A stretch of 64,000 bases of DNA. Source: Patellaria atrata CBS 101060 (taxonomy: Eukaryota > Ascomycota > Dothideomycetes > Patellariales > Patellariaceae). The stretch spans positions 4,056 to 68,055 of the forward strand of contig MU006090.1 of NCBI GenBank assembly GCA_010093705.1, in the 5' to 3' direction. The translations under genes and the position numbers were made by a program. Below the pieces are notes generated by a model. That model saw only the letters and a program-made list of their open reading frames with translations. It did no database searches and was not told the origin of the DNA. Shown in pieces: positions 47,636 through 59,319 of this stretch (the stretch's first letter is position 1; the number at the start of each line of letters is the position of its first letter).

Positions 47636-49984
47636 CTACATAGCCCCCATCACCACTCCAACCGTCACCACCGCAATTCCCGACGTAACCCACCGTCCTA
47701 AACTCCCCACACTCATTGCTGCACCCTCATGCTCTACTGGTCTCCTTGTCATGCCCCCACTCCTCCCCGGCCTTGCTGATGGATGTCCCGTCGAACCTGG
47801 CACGCACTGCTTGTTCCCCCACTGCGTATCCGCGACCGACTTCCACACCTCCACAACATCTGAAATCATAGACGGTGTATACCAGATCCTACAATCTGCG
47901 GCCTCGTACACGAACTCGAGTGGCAGTTCTTGCGGATCGCCTTGACGAACTGCATCGAGTACATTGACTGTGGCCTGTGGTGAGCCGTCGAGGCCGTAGT
48001 TGGCGCGGAGGAGGGCCTGATTCGCGAACACGAGACGACCGAGCGCGGTACCGTTATAGTGTGCTTGTTCGGCATCTGTCCCGGCGTAGTAAGCTTGATA
48101 GGCGTACCCGTGTAGCTGTGCAAAGTTGAGGACGCGGGAACCTTTTGTGCCTCCGATCGCTTGAGCGGGCCGGGCAGCGGGAAGGCCGCCGATGAAGATG
48201 CTTTGGACCTTGCCCTGCTCTTTCATGAGCTCGGAAAAGATGGCGCAGGAGGAGGAACAGTAACCGTCCTGGAGGAGGACAATGTTCTCGGCGTCGAAGG
48301 GCTGCGGAGGTGGGTTGGAGTTTTCTAGGTAACCTGTAACAGAGAACCCTTCGTAGGTGTAAGAGAGTGGATCACTGAAATTATAACGAAAGAGGGAAGT
48401 GAATTCGTCGCCGTTGAATTCATGGGGTCCGTAGTACTCCTCCAAGGATGCAAAATTTTCCAGCTCCTCGTTGAGAGGTATGGTGTAGTCAAACTGACTG
48501 AATTCCGCCCTGACGCTATTGTAAGACACGGTATTGGCCTGGTTAGTCTCGTTCGTGAGAAATTCCTGAACCTCTGATACGATCTGTTTGAAAGCTTCGT
48601 GCGCACGCCATTTACTAGCTCCATATGGCACTTCCGTCGGAAATAGCTGAGCGAATGTATCAAAAGGTAGAACAGTAGCTCCTCCTGCATTGCCACGCAT
48701 GTCAAGGATGAGTTTCTTTTTACCGGCTGTGATGGCCCTAGCTAGAAATTTCCGCAGCGCAACCTGGAAATTGATCTGGACGTCGGGAGCTGGCCCTTGG
48801 GGTAAGAATGAGGGAATGGCTACGATGGCGATGTCATCATAGCTCGTCCCATTCAAGAAATATCCTTGGAGGATCTTATCGTCTGTCTTTATTACTGGAT
48901 ACGGATAACCAGTTCCCGGAGGCTCAAAGGTAAATACCTGTCTTGCATCTACGGTAGTTTCGGTAGGAGCAGATTCGATCCCTGATGGCACTTCTCCGCT
49001 TCCTAGGTTCGGTCCGGAACAAAACTTTTGAAAGAATGATAGACCGCTATCCACCCCAGTGAAATCTTTCATGACAAAAGCTTGGTTTGGAAGCTCTGTC
49101 TGAGTTCCATTTTCAAAGGTGATAACTGTTGAATCTCCATCGTAGTTACCGAAAGCAAATATTCCAGGACTTATTTGACCCATAGACATTACTGCTTGAT
49201 TGGGAAACATTGCATTGTATCGAGTGTCTGCGTCGTGGAATTGGGCCTGGGCGGATACTGCACCGAGATATTGTACAGCTGGTCTACCATTGATGGTGGA
49301 TATAGGCGAAACATTTGTGTTAGAGAGAGAGATATCCACTAAACAAATTGGCTGTACTTAGCAAGGAATAATGTGGAAGAACTGGGGTTACTTACAGAAG
49401 GAGAAGACCTTAGGAAGTGAGTCGCCGTCTTCAGAGACTGACACTAGGGCTAGATCTCTTGTGAAAGAGAATACGGACATAATATCTGGATTCCACACTA
49501 AATGATTGTCATAGCCGAGAGTAAAAATACTGGAAAGTGTGAACTGCACGTCAAATTCGTTTCTGTAGCCGCCGTTACGAAGCCTCGCTTGTACTTTATT
49601 CAGCTCTCCAATTATATCAATTGGAGCTTCTGTGTATTCCTCTGGTGGATTCTTCAAGTAGGCCGTATTCGAATTCCATTCTATATAGGCCTTCAGATCG
49701 TCAATTAACTGGATATCACCAGCCCGATCCACAGAGACGGAGGTAAGGCAGGAATATGCGAGCGAAGCAGGGACAACGGGAGCAGCTGATGGGTTTATCT
49801 CCGCAATTGCTACCAAGGCAGCATTAACTGAAGCGCAAGCGTTATGGGGAACTAAGGTGGGAGTAGGGTTCGGATATGATGTAGCAATAACGCTGGATAC
49901 TGGAGGAATAGATGAGTAGCGGGTTGTTTGCGCAGAAGCTACTGCAAGTAGCGTCTTGAGGGCAATCCAGCCAGCAGGTCTCAT
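47636..49984 (-). CDS. Secreted S41-family (CPAF-like) peptidase, probably GPI-anchored
   Basis: Two exons, 49984-49396 and 49338-47636 (57-nt intron, phase 1), giving 763 aa. Signal peptide MRPAGWIALKTLLAVASAQ is followed by a Cys-containing N-terminal domain typical of fungal S41 proteins annotated CPAF-like. The tail-specific-protease fold is indicated by LILDMRGNAGGATVLPFD and by LQDGYCSSSCAIFSELM, which holds the candidate nucleophile Ser. The C-terminus (VTSGIAVVTVGVVMGAM) is a hydrophobic GPI-attachment-like tail after a Gly/Ala/Ser site. The true substrates of fungal members are not established. The ATG at 49984 is the first ATG; a longer frame upstream opens only at TTG. Confidence 0.9.
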
Positions 49985-51273
49985 AGTAGAGAATTTAGAT
50001 ATCTGTATGCCGTCTTGTAATACTTCCGAGAGAGTATGCGATGCGATTGAGTGTCTATTTGGTAGGCAGAGGAACAGCAGGGACAAAATCTACTGAATAG
50101 GGCAACTGTGAAGGAAAGACGGAAAGGTATACGCAGATAGACTACAACTTGTAGTTCTATCCGTTTTAAAGTCAATCGCGACTGACATTAAACATTGAAA
50201 GATGTCACCTTGTACTTATGTACATACTAGGATACGAGCATAAGCTGAGGATACGAAGACTCGCTTGACCAAATCCCCTACGGCTTTACATAAATTGATT
50301 AGCGGTTCAATGACACCTTGTAAGGCGAAGCAAAAGGTTGTGAGCTGAGGGACGTACTGTAAGTGTTTTCTCCAATTGTTCACAAGTCAAGCCCCCCTTG
50401 GTCCAGTTCTGAAGCGCACTTGGGTCGTGCTTTGGATTGAACGCTGAGGCATAGCCATTATTGGCCATACATCCATCAGGTCAAAGTTTCAACAGCGGTG
50501 AAGGTATCATCAAAGTATCGTAGACAGTGTCTGGACGACTTCGCCAGTTCTTCCATTGCAATTATATATAAAAGACTGTTCATATAATGGTCAGATGGAA
50601 GCATAGCAAAGCGTCAAATTCCTCTGATGAGTGCTCGCTGTTAAGGCGGTGTCGTCCATATTTCAGAAAAATATATACAGTCGTTGGCGAAATAGGAGAA
50701 GCATGAACGGTGAGGAGCTAATAAATCTCAGCTCTGCTTGCCCCTATTAGGGAGAGTTCGAGTATTCCTGTCGTGTCGGCGCGCTTTGTCACCTTTGTGT
50801 TACTATTCTTAGGTCGACTGCAGCTATCGCCAAATAGTCCTAGCTTAGTATTATGGCTTTATACCCAGTTTTGCGCCTCAAGTGGCTTGCAAGCTCCAGA
50901 TGAGGTGTTACCTTAAAGTATTAAGGTAGGTTGTTTATCAATCTCAACGTTCAGCTTGAGAGCAATTCAAGATTTCTTTGGTCTGAACGAACCTGAAAGC
51001 TAGATGACTGTACGTTTGAGTTGATCAGTATTACCAATCAAAGTTTCTCTCTGTTCCCGAGTAATCTAATGCTTCATCGAAGACTATATGTGACAGGTAG
51101 GATAGTTCTACCTTCTAATTTTTAATCTCTGTCTTAGCTTTTTAGAGCCCATTACGCCGTGTTGAATGCTCGCTAAGTCCACGTGAAGAAATCTTCGTTT
51201 CTATATTGAGTGCGGAAAGCGGTTAACCCGAGTTTTAAAAAAGAAAAGTGAACTCTAAGGTTGACAAGAGCAA
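49985..51273. other. Spacer between S41 peptidase and C1-THF synthase
   Basis: 1.29 kb. S41 promoter side and C1-THF synthase 3' flank. Two opposed ACCTTA/TAAGGT motifs lie at 50909-50930. No gene seen. Confidence 0.5.
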
Positions 51274-54200
51274 TTAAAAGAGGCCATCAATCTCTCCCGT
51301 TTCGACGTCCACATCAACATTGAGATACCCAGGTGCAGTGGGGAGTCCGGGGATGGTTTGGATGTCTGCTGCTAGGGCATAGCTGATGCTCAGTTAGTAT
51401 AAGTCTTTTCTGTACATTCAAGGAGAATTGACTTACAGATACCCAGCACCTGCAGCCATACGGACGTCTCTAATTGGTACAGTAAAACCTTCGGGGGCTC
51501 CTTTCAATGCTGGATCATGAGAGAGAGAGTACTGAGTCTTAGCTATGCAGATCGGTAGATTCCCGAATCCTTGTTTAACATATGTATCAACCTTCTTTTG
51601 GGCGAGTTCGCTGAACTCAACCTTTTCAGCACCATACATAACTTTACCTATCTTTTCAATTCGTTCTTGTACAGATCCTTCCAGGTCATAGAGAAGTTTG
51701 AAGTTCTTCTCTCGTCCGCTAGCGGTGATGACACCTCTTGCAAGATCTACAGCACCCTTTCCGCCTTCCGCCCAGTGATTAGCTGGAATGGCATCTTCGG
51801 CCCCAGCAGCAATTGCCTCTTCCTTGATGACTTGGATTTCAGCGTCGGTATCCGTCTGGAACTTGTTGATGGCCACGACAACGGGTACGCCGAATTGTTT
51901 GGCGTTTTGGATGTGCTTCTTAAGGTTAATGCAACCTTTCCTGAGTATTTCCACGTTCTCGGTACGGTACACCTCATGCAACTGACCCCCAGGTGTGATC
52001 TCAGGACCTCCGCCGTGAACCTTTAGCGCTCGGACGGTCGCAACAATCACAACGGTATCCGGTATGAGTCCGGAAGACCGACATTTGATGTTGAAGAATC
52101 GCTCTCCACCCATAGTAAAATCAAAGCCAGCTTCTGTGATCACGAACCCGGTTTTCTCGTTATGATCCTCATCGGATTCAGTGCCCGCAAGCTTCAATGC
52201 CAGTTTGTCCGCGAGAATGGACGAAGCGCCGATACTAATGTTAGCAAATGGTCCCGCATGTACGAAGACCGGAGTGCCTTCCAGAGTCTGCATGAGGTTT
52301 GGTTTAATTGCATCCTTCATTAAAGCAGTTAATGCACCGGCGATACCGATATCATCCACAGTAACAGGGTCGCCACTCTTGGAACTTGCAACCACTATAC
52401 GGCCAAGTCGTTCCCTCATATCTTTGAGACTGTTACTCAGCGCTAATACGGCCATACATTCGCTAGCAACGGATATATCAAAACCCGTTTCTCGCGTATT
52501 ACCTTTTTCGGTCGGGGCCTGTCCAACCGTGATCCCTCTGAGGTGTCTGTCGTTAACATCAAGAACGCGTCTCCAAGTGATCGTCTCTGGATCTATGTCC
52601 AAACGTGCAAATCGCCGAATCTCCTCCTCGGTAAGTTCATCCGGAGTTTTTTTATTGATTCCCAACCTCTTCAATCTCCGTAACATACTAGAGATAAACT
52701 CCCTTTTCCCCTTCTTGACGGGAACTAGACGCTTGTAGAGGGCACCATCCTTTTGAGTATTCTCGTGGAACATGCGCGTATCGATGGCAGCAGCAAGGAG
52801 ATTATTTGCCGCAGTTATCGCATGAATATCTCCAGTCAAGTGGAGGTTGAATTCATCCATCGGTATAACCTGACTGTATCCTCCACCAGCTGCACCTCCC
52901 TTGATCCCAAACGTAGGACCTTGACTGGGCTGTCGCACATTTGCGAAGGTCAAGCGGCCGAGTTGAGCAGCAAGAGCTTGGGACAAACCAACCGTTGTTG
53001 TGGACTTACCCTCACCAAGTGGGGTTGGTGTTATCCCAGCAACTAGTATATATCTTCCGTTACGACGATGTTCCAACCTCCGAAGAAGGGTAAGGTCGAC
53101 TTTAGCTTTGTACGCGCCATAAGGTTCAAGTTCATGTTTAGCAATACCGATCTCCTCTGCGATCTGCGAAATATGCCTTGGATGTTGTGCTCGCGAGATG
53201 ACAATATCTGAAGGAACAGGTTGGAGGAGTTTCAGTGGTAATGGTGAGATATGACGAGCCTTCTGTCGCTCGAAGTACGCAGTTGTTGAATCTACAACAT
53301 TCTGGAGCAGCATTGCAACGGTCATTGGACCCACACCCCCGGGAACGGGGGTTATATGTGAAGCAACCTCTGCTGCAGAATTGTAATCGACATCCCCAAC
53401 AAGACGTTGTCCCGACTTTTTGGACTCGTCCGGGATGTAGTTCGTACCGACGTCGATCACCACGGCTCCTCGTTTTAGCCATTCTCCTTTCACGAAGCCA
53501 GCTTTACCAATAGCGGCGACAACAACATCAGCATTTTTGAGATATTCTTCCAAGTTTGGTGTCTTCGAATGGCACACGGTCACAGTAGCATCTGCATTCT
53601 TCAGCAGATAACTCACTGGACTGCCCACGATATCACTTCTTCCTAAAACGACCGCTTGCTTCCCACTGAGATCCACACCAGTCTCTTCTAAAAGGACCAT
53701 TACACCTTTCGGTGTGCATGGTGTAAATAACGGCTTTCCCCCCCTCTTTGCTAGCTCGCCAATGTTTGCGATTCCAAACCCGTCAACGTCCTTCTCATCC
53801 GCAACTGCAGATGTGATGGCATGCTCAGATATATGCTTAGGTAGTGGTAATTGAACGAGGATGCCGTGGATATTAGGGTCGTTGTTGAATTGGGAGATGT
53901 GCTGTAGGAGTTCTGGCTCTGTAATATCCTCGGGATAATTCTCGAGCTTACAAATTATTTGAGCCTGGAATTGGGACGAGTCAGCAGATTCAGACAAAGA
54001 AGCTCTTTTTGTGTCATTCTACGAACCTCCTCCGCCGCTTTCAATTTCATGCGCACGTAGGTACCTTACGACAGTCAGAGGAGGCCATGCTTAATGTAGC
54101 TTTATAAAATAGGAGGTGATATACTTGAATCTGAACGATCGCCAACTGTAGTTGGTGTTAGATGAAAGACCTTCTAAAAATATATTGGCTATCTACATAC

Positions 54201-54531
54201 CTTGTATTATAGTTAGTGAAGGCTTATACCGAGGATTCGTCTCCTGCTTCTGTTTGATCTCGGCGTGAAGTCGTTGTCGTATATTCTTGGCAATAGCAGT
54301 GCCGTCAATTTTGTTTGCTGTCATACTGGCAACACTGTGGGAGAACTGCCTTGATTGACGGAAATTGAGGGGATGGAGGAGATAATTGGAAGTTTTGGCA
54401 TAGAGATTGAAAGGAGAGTTTGAGGCGGGATGCTCTGTGGTACGATCTCCGTCGAGTCGTGTGCCCCGCGGCCAGCTGCAGGTGGAAACTGGAAGGGAGC
54501 ATTTGGCTCGGACGCGCCTACAGATCAGCAT
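51274..54531 (-). CDS. MIS1: C1-tetrahydrofolate synthase (trifunctional)
   Basis: Five exons: 54531-54201, 54145-54125, 54064-54027, 53964-51437 and 51382-51274, giving 1008 aa. The order is an N-terminal leader, then methylene-THF dehydrogenase/cyclohydrolase ([47 protein letters not shown]), then formate-THF ligase ([18 protein letters not shown] nucleotide site, ending [12 protein letters not shown]). It interconverts formate, 10-formyl-, methenyl- and methylene-THF for purine, thymidylate and formyl-Met synthesis. The first 69 residues are Arg/Ser-rich, as in a mitochondrial presequence, and an internal ATG at 54324 ([10 protein letters not shown]) gives a cytosolic-length form. A 21-nt microexon encodes the GDRSDS turn. 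The last intron has a TACTAAC branch box. Confidence 0.96.
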
Positions 54532-54977
54532 TTTGAACCTAGGAATAAATTTCCGTGTGTTGAATTACTAGAACTAGTACATTGGATTTGACCGATGAGA
54601 AAAGCAGGCCGCACCATTACCAGAAGATGCCACATCATGACCAAAATTTCAAAAGTTCAAATGACTCGATTTTTCTTTTTTAATGGTCATCCATACCGGT
54701 AGACGGCGAGGCTAAGGAGAGCACGGGGAGGGTATAATAATAATTACAATATGGGTAATACGACTACCCGAAATTTCGGATCCCACGCCAAGAATGTAAA
54801 TTTTTGTTGTTGAGGCGTGGGGAGTGGAGAGGCCCGGCGGAACTTGACGGAGCGGGGTGGAATTACGTGGGGCCTGGTGGAGGTTCACGACGGGGTTTGC
54901 TCGGGGAATCCCACTTCGGTTCGTTCAAAATATTTCGCATTCGACCCACATACCTTATACACCATAACACAACCAAC
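54532..54977. other. Bidirectional promoter, C1-THF synthase / eIF3i
   Basis: 446 bp between two divergent starts, with no gene. It contains the TTTTTCTTTTTTAATGG tract and a GC-rich block (54815-54900) close to the eIF3i side. Confidence 0.65.
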
Positions 54978-56157
54978 ATGAGACCCATACTATTATCGGG
55001 TCACGTAAGTAATAATCATGTTCTTTAGGCTCAAATAGAGAATTGAATATTCTGACTTCATCCCTAGGAACGTGCCCTCACTCAGGTGAAGTAGGGCAAA
55101 GCCGATATCCAGACCCCAGAATTAGCTCGACTAACGCCCCTTGTACAGATATTCGAGAGATGGAGATATCATATTTTCAGTCTCAAAGGATCATGTAATT
55201 TGCGCGTGGTTCTCAATCAACGGCGAAAGGTTAGGCACATACCATGGGCACCAGGGCGCTCTCTGGACGGTTGATGTCGACCCAAGCACAACACTATTAG
55301 CCAGTGGCGGTGCAGACAACACAATCAGGTTATGGGAGGTCAAGACCGGAAGGCTGTTAAAGACATGGGACTTCCCCACCGCCATAAAGAGAGTCGAGTT
55401 CTCTCCAGATGGAAGAAGGCTTCTCGGTGTGACAGAGAAGCGAATGGGGTATCTCGGCACCATTGTCGTGTTCGACATCATCCTAGAGGTAGACGCGGAT
55501 CAAACAAACGAACCGTCACTGCGGATAGAATGCACGGAGAGCAAAGCGACGGTCGCCGGGTTCAGTTACGTAGGAAAGTACATCATCGCTGGACATGAAG
55601 ATGGCACTGTGTCACAATACGATGCTAAGGTATTCTCCTCGCAACTCATGTTCCTATGCATAACTAATAGAGCTTTTTAGACGGCAGAACAATATCTCAA
55701 CCTTACAGTCCACGAACCGGACATACCCATCACAGACCTCCAATGGTCCGCCGACCGCACCTACTTTATTACCGCGTCCAAAGATAAAACCGCGAAACTA
55801 GTCTCCGCTGTTGACCTCGAAGTCCTGAAGACATACGTGACCGATACACCACTTAACAGCGCTGCAATCACCCCAGTTAAAGACTTTGTCATTCTCGGTG
55901 GTGGTCAGGCCGCTATGGATGTGACCACCACCAGTGCCCGCCAAGGAAAGTTCGAAGCACGCTTCTACCACAAGATTTTCGAGGAGGAAATTGGCAGAGT
56001 GAGAGGTCACTTCGGCCCACTAAACTATGTGGCCGTGCATCCAGAGGGTACCGGCTATTGTAGCGGTGGTGAAGACGGGTATGTGCGCGTGCATCATTTC
56101 GACAAGGCATACTTCGATTTCTTGTATGAGGTGGAAAGGGAACAGGCGAAGATTTGA
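54978..56157 (+). CDS. TIF34: Translation initiation factor eIF3 subunit i (Tif34)
   Basis: Four exons: 54978-55004, 55068-55090, 55149-55629 and 55681-56157, giving 335 aa, the standard length. Splicing yields [16 protein letters not shown] then [16 protein letters not shown], a near-diagnostic eIF3i N-terminus. WD40 repeats are clear ([60 protein letters not shown]). The seven-bladed propeller binds eIF3b and eIF3g within the eIF3 complex on the 40S subunit. The 23-nt second exon could use two donors; only AA|GTAGGG at 55091 keeps frame. Followed on the same strand, after 2.5 kb, by the eL43 gene. Confidence 0.96.
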
Positions 56158-58684
56158 TGCTTCATACGTTATTGCTGCTGCATGTTTAGGCGTTTGCCAG
56201 CGGGATGCGCTAGGCTTGGTGAAGGTCTTGTTACTACCTTATGTTGGTACAGTGCTCATCACGGACGAAATCCGACTCCTGTAAGGTGGAGTTTAAAATG
56301 TATCTGCAATGCCATGACATTATTTACATGAAAGAGTTCTCTGAATCTCTTGTATTATTATTCGTCGGTACAGTTACATTACCTACTAAGACCAGCGTCC
56401 ATGTCACGGTCAGCCATACGTTATGCTCATGCCACAGCAGAAACACACCTTAACGAGTAACTCGATCGTTCTCCGGGAAATTGTAATGCAAGCATACTAT
56501 ATAACCAGTGGATAATTTCTGTCTCATGTCTATCATCACACCAACGAATTGCTCATGCCACTTTATTTCCTTGCTAGATTCTTCTAGAAAACCAATTCCA
56601 AATTTCAGGAGGTAATCTACTCACCTCTCTTATTCAAAAAATACTTCTTACCTGGATGGCTGTAGCTCTCAAAGTCGTTGCTCCTCTTTCCGAGATGGAA
56701 CCCGCATAGTAGGTCAAATAAAAGACCGCCTCGTGAGCCATGTTTCGACTCAAAGGAACCTAATCATGCAGAAAATGAGCAAATTCAAAGCGCAGAGCGA
56801 CGTAATTCATATATCCGAATTTAAAAACTTCATCCGTTTACCATTGCTGGACCAAAATGTCTTCCCAGAACGCCCCGAAATCTTTGATGGAATACACTAT
56901 AATCTTACATGTACAACTCTAATGGGGACTGTCTTCACTCCGTGAGGAAAAAATCTACAAAGTAAAACTCAAAGCATTCTAACCTTAATGTTTTCGACCA
57001 CTTGATCAGCCAATGCGATGCCTCAGTTATACCCTCCACGCCCGGAATATCGGTGCCCCGTCATTTGGGTTGTCGTTTTCCAACGTCTGTGATTTACCGC
57101 ACTGATGGTTCAGATTCTACGTTAGTATAAGCTTGGTCATGCTTCGATCAGGGAGTAGAAAACCAGATGACGTACGTAGAGATTGATTAGATGAGTCACG
57201 ATTTGACGTGATCGAGCGTCCGAGGAAGACTCAAGATTTATAGACACGATTAAAATAATCTCCATAAGGGGTGCGGCGATGAATTCCCCACAATATACCG
57301 CCGTTATTTAATCGATTCCGTGCTAGTTTTCGAACTTATGAACTTATCAACAAGTCAGCTATTGAGATTTCCACAGTACTAAACAGGCTTACATAGAGAG
57401 TCTTCTATATTGAATATTAGAGCGCATGCCTAGATGAAAACGGAGTAAAGTCATCGTAGGACTCCCCTCTTATATATACTCTGTCTACTGTTCTTTATAC
57501 CCAAATTGGTAAGAGGACTGGACAACCCCATAAGTATAAAGCCAGGGAACGAGGGCAGTATCATCGTTCCCCAAGGGCACAAACTCGAATTTGTTTGGGG
57601 TTAGGGTCGTTATGTGACTGTGAACCAAATATAACGAGTTCCGGTGAGAGTTGGAACCCAGTGGCGTGGGCTCGGATGAAGGTACCATCAGATTGGAGGA
57701 GTGCCGGCACATAATTGATCAATATTAGATTCGAGACTCTGTGGTCTCGGTAAGTTCTCATTCCCAGATTGGATAGACGATACTGGCGCAGATTCGTGAA
57801 GTATTGTCCCAGGACTGCCCTGACAATGATAAACTAAATCGGACTATTAGTGACTGAAAGTCAATCCACCATATTTAGTTCTCATGAAAACGGTTCACAG
57901 AGACTAGGGGGTGAACAGGGAACGGGAATCATAGATTGCTCGAAGGCATTAAAGCGAACTATTAGGGAATACAAAAGTCACCACAGAACGTTGATCTTTG
58001 GTTTCAGGTATTCTAGTATTACAGATAAAAGTCGGCCCCCAACTTGTGCTTTGCCCCGTGGGTTATGGAAGTTGAATGCGGATTAATATATCTCTAGACT
58101 TGGCAGCTGAGTATAAGGTATGGATAACATGATAGAAGGCCGGAGAGATAGCAGCGTTCCCAGAAAAGATGGTGACACATCGTCTCCTGAGGAAAAGAGT
58201 TCCCCGAATGAGCCTGATGAGGTCTTCGGCAGTCCGTAAAATGTACTGCGAAATGCGGACTCTTAAGTTCCAGGAGAGTCGGGATATTGCCCGAGCCCCC
58301 AATCTGAGTAACTGAGCAACATATGCTATCATTGTTAGGAAGCTGTAAATATTAGGTAGGGCGGAAGATGAATAGCTTAGTAGAAGTCATTCCACAATCA
58401 CTCTCTAAGTTATCAACATCACATCTGATGTTTACCTTAGATGATCTTTCCGGTTGCTTTGTTATTCCAGGGAAAATGTTGTAGTTCTAAAAAGTCCGGC
58501 AGAACCATCACCGCTTCCAGCTCACCGCTTAATAGCATCCACAAGCGATCCCACAACCTCAAACTTACGATCTCGCAGTGAACTTCCCTCCGCTCGCGCA
58601 CGACTTCAACCTGCATAATTCAGCGAGCAACACGCCAATCTCCTCAAATACCACACTAAGAGTGTTACTCGACACTTTGCAATA
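56158..58684. other. 2.5-kb gene-poor region upstream of eL43
   Basis: Several short frames on both strands (for example 57485-57761 minus) have no recognisable domain or splice support. The final part is the eL43 promoter and 5'UTR. No element or RNA gene recognised. Confidence 0.5.
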
Positions 58685-59319
58685 ATGACGAAGAGGGTAT
58701 GTAGCTTCGAAAATTGTAAATGATTAACCGCCGGCTGACCAACATACCCTCAATAGACAAAGAAAGTAGGCGTGACAGGAAAGTGTACGTACTCGATCGC
58801 ATAATGTTCTCGAATTCATTAGACGTAAACACTGACGAACATCTGTAGACGGAACCCGTTATGGTGCATCTCTCCGTAAGCAGGTTAAGAAAATAGAGAT
58901 TACACAACGTAAAAATCTTACTCAAAAAGCCACATACCGAAGAAACGCTGATTGAGTGAAAAGATGCCCGGTACACATGCACCTTCTGCGGAAAGAACAC
59001 CGTGAAGAGACACAGTGTCGGAATCTGGAGCTGTGGGAGCTGCAGGAAGACAATTGCTGGAGGAGCATGGACGGTCTCGTGAGTTTATACTTTCTCAAAT
59101 ACACGGGTAGAGTAATGGAGGCTTTCACGGAAGAGCTGGAAATACGAAAGAAGTTCATGATATGGGAGTTTTGCGAAAGATTAAGCTACAAAGCTCTCAG
59201 CGGCGCATGATATCAGTGTCTAGAACGCGGATAATCGCTAACGATTAATGGATAGAACCCCTGCTGCCGCCGCAACCCGCTCAACAATTCGTCGTCTGCG
59301 TGAGATTGCGGAGGTCTAG
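58685..59319 (+). CDS. RPL43: 60S ribosomal protein eL43 (L37a)
   Basis: Five tiny exons, 58685-58696, 58757-58784, 58849-58908, 58964-59078 and 59256-59319, give exactly 92 aa, the conserved length. The reconstructed protein begins [20 protein letters not shown] and ends [12 protein letters not shown]. Its zinc ribbon uses Cys39, Cys42, Cys57 and Cys60 ([19 protein letters not shown]). Splice donors are GTATGT, GTACGT, GTAAAA and GTGAGT; each junction restores a codon of the family (Tyr14, His34, Ser72). Introns are 60, 64, 55 and 177 nt. No single exon exceeds 115 nt, so a plain reading-frame scan would miss the gene. It is a structural protein of the large subunit near the E site. Confidence 0.97.

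Noticed and set aside
49985-50086. Longer N-terminus for the S41 peptidase
   Set aside because: It opens at TTG, and the ATG at 49984 gives a clean signal peptide.
57485-57761. Two overlapping minus-strand frames in the 56-58.7 kb spacer
   Set aside because: Short, no domain, no splice evidence, and AT-rich surroundings typical of non-coding DNA.
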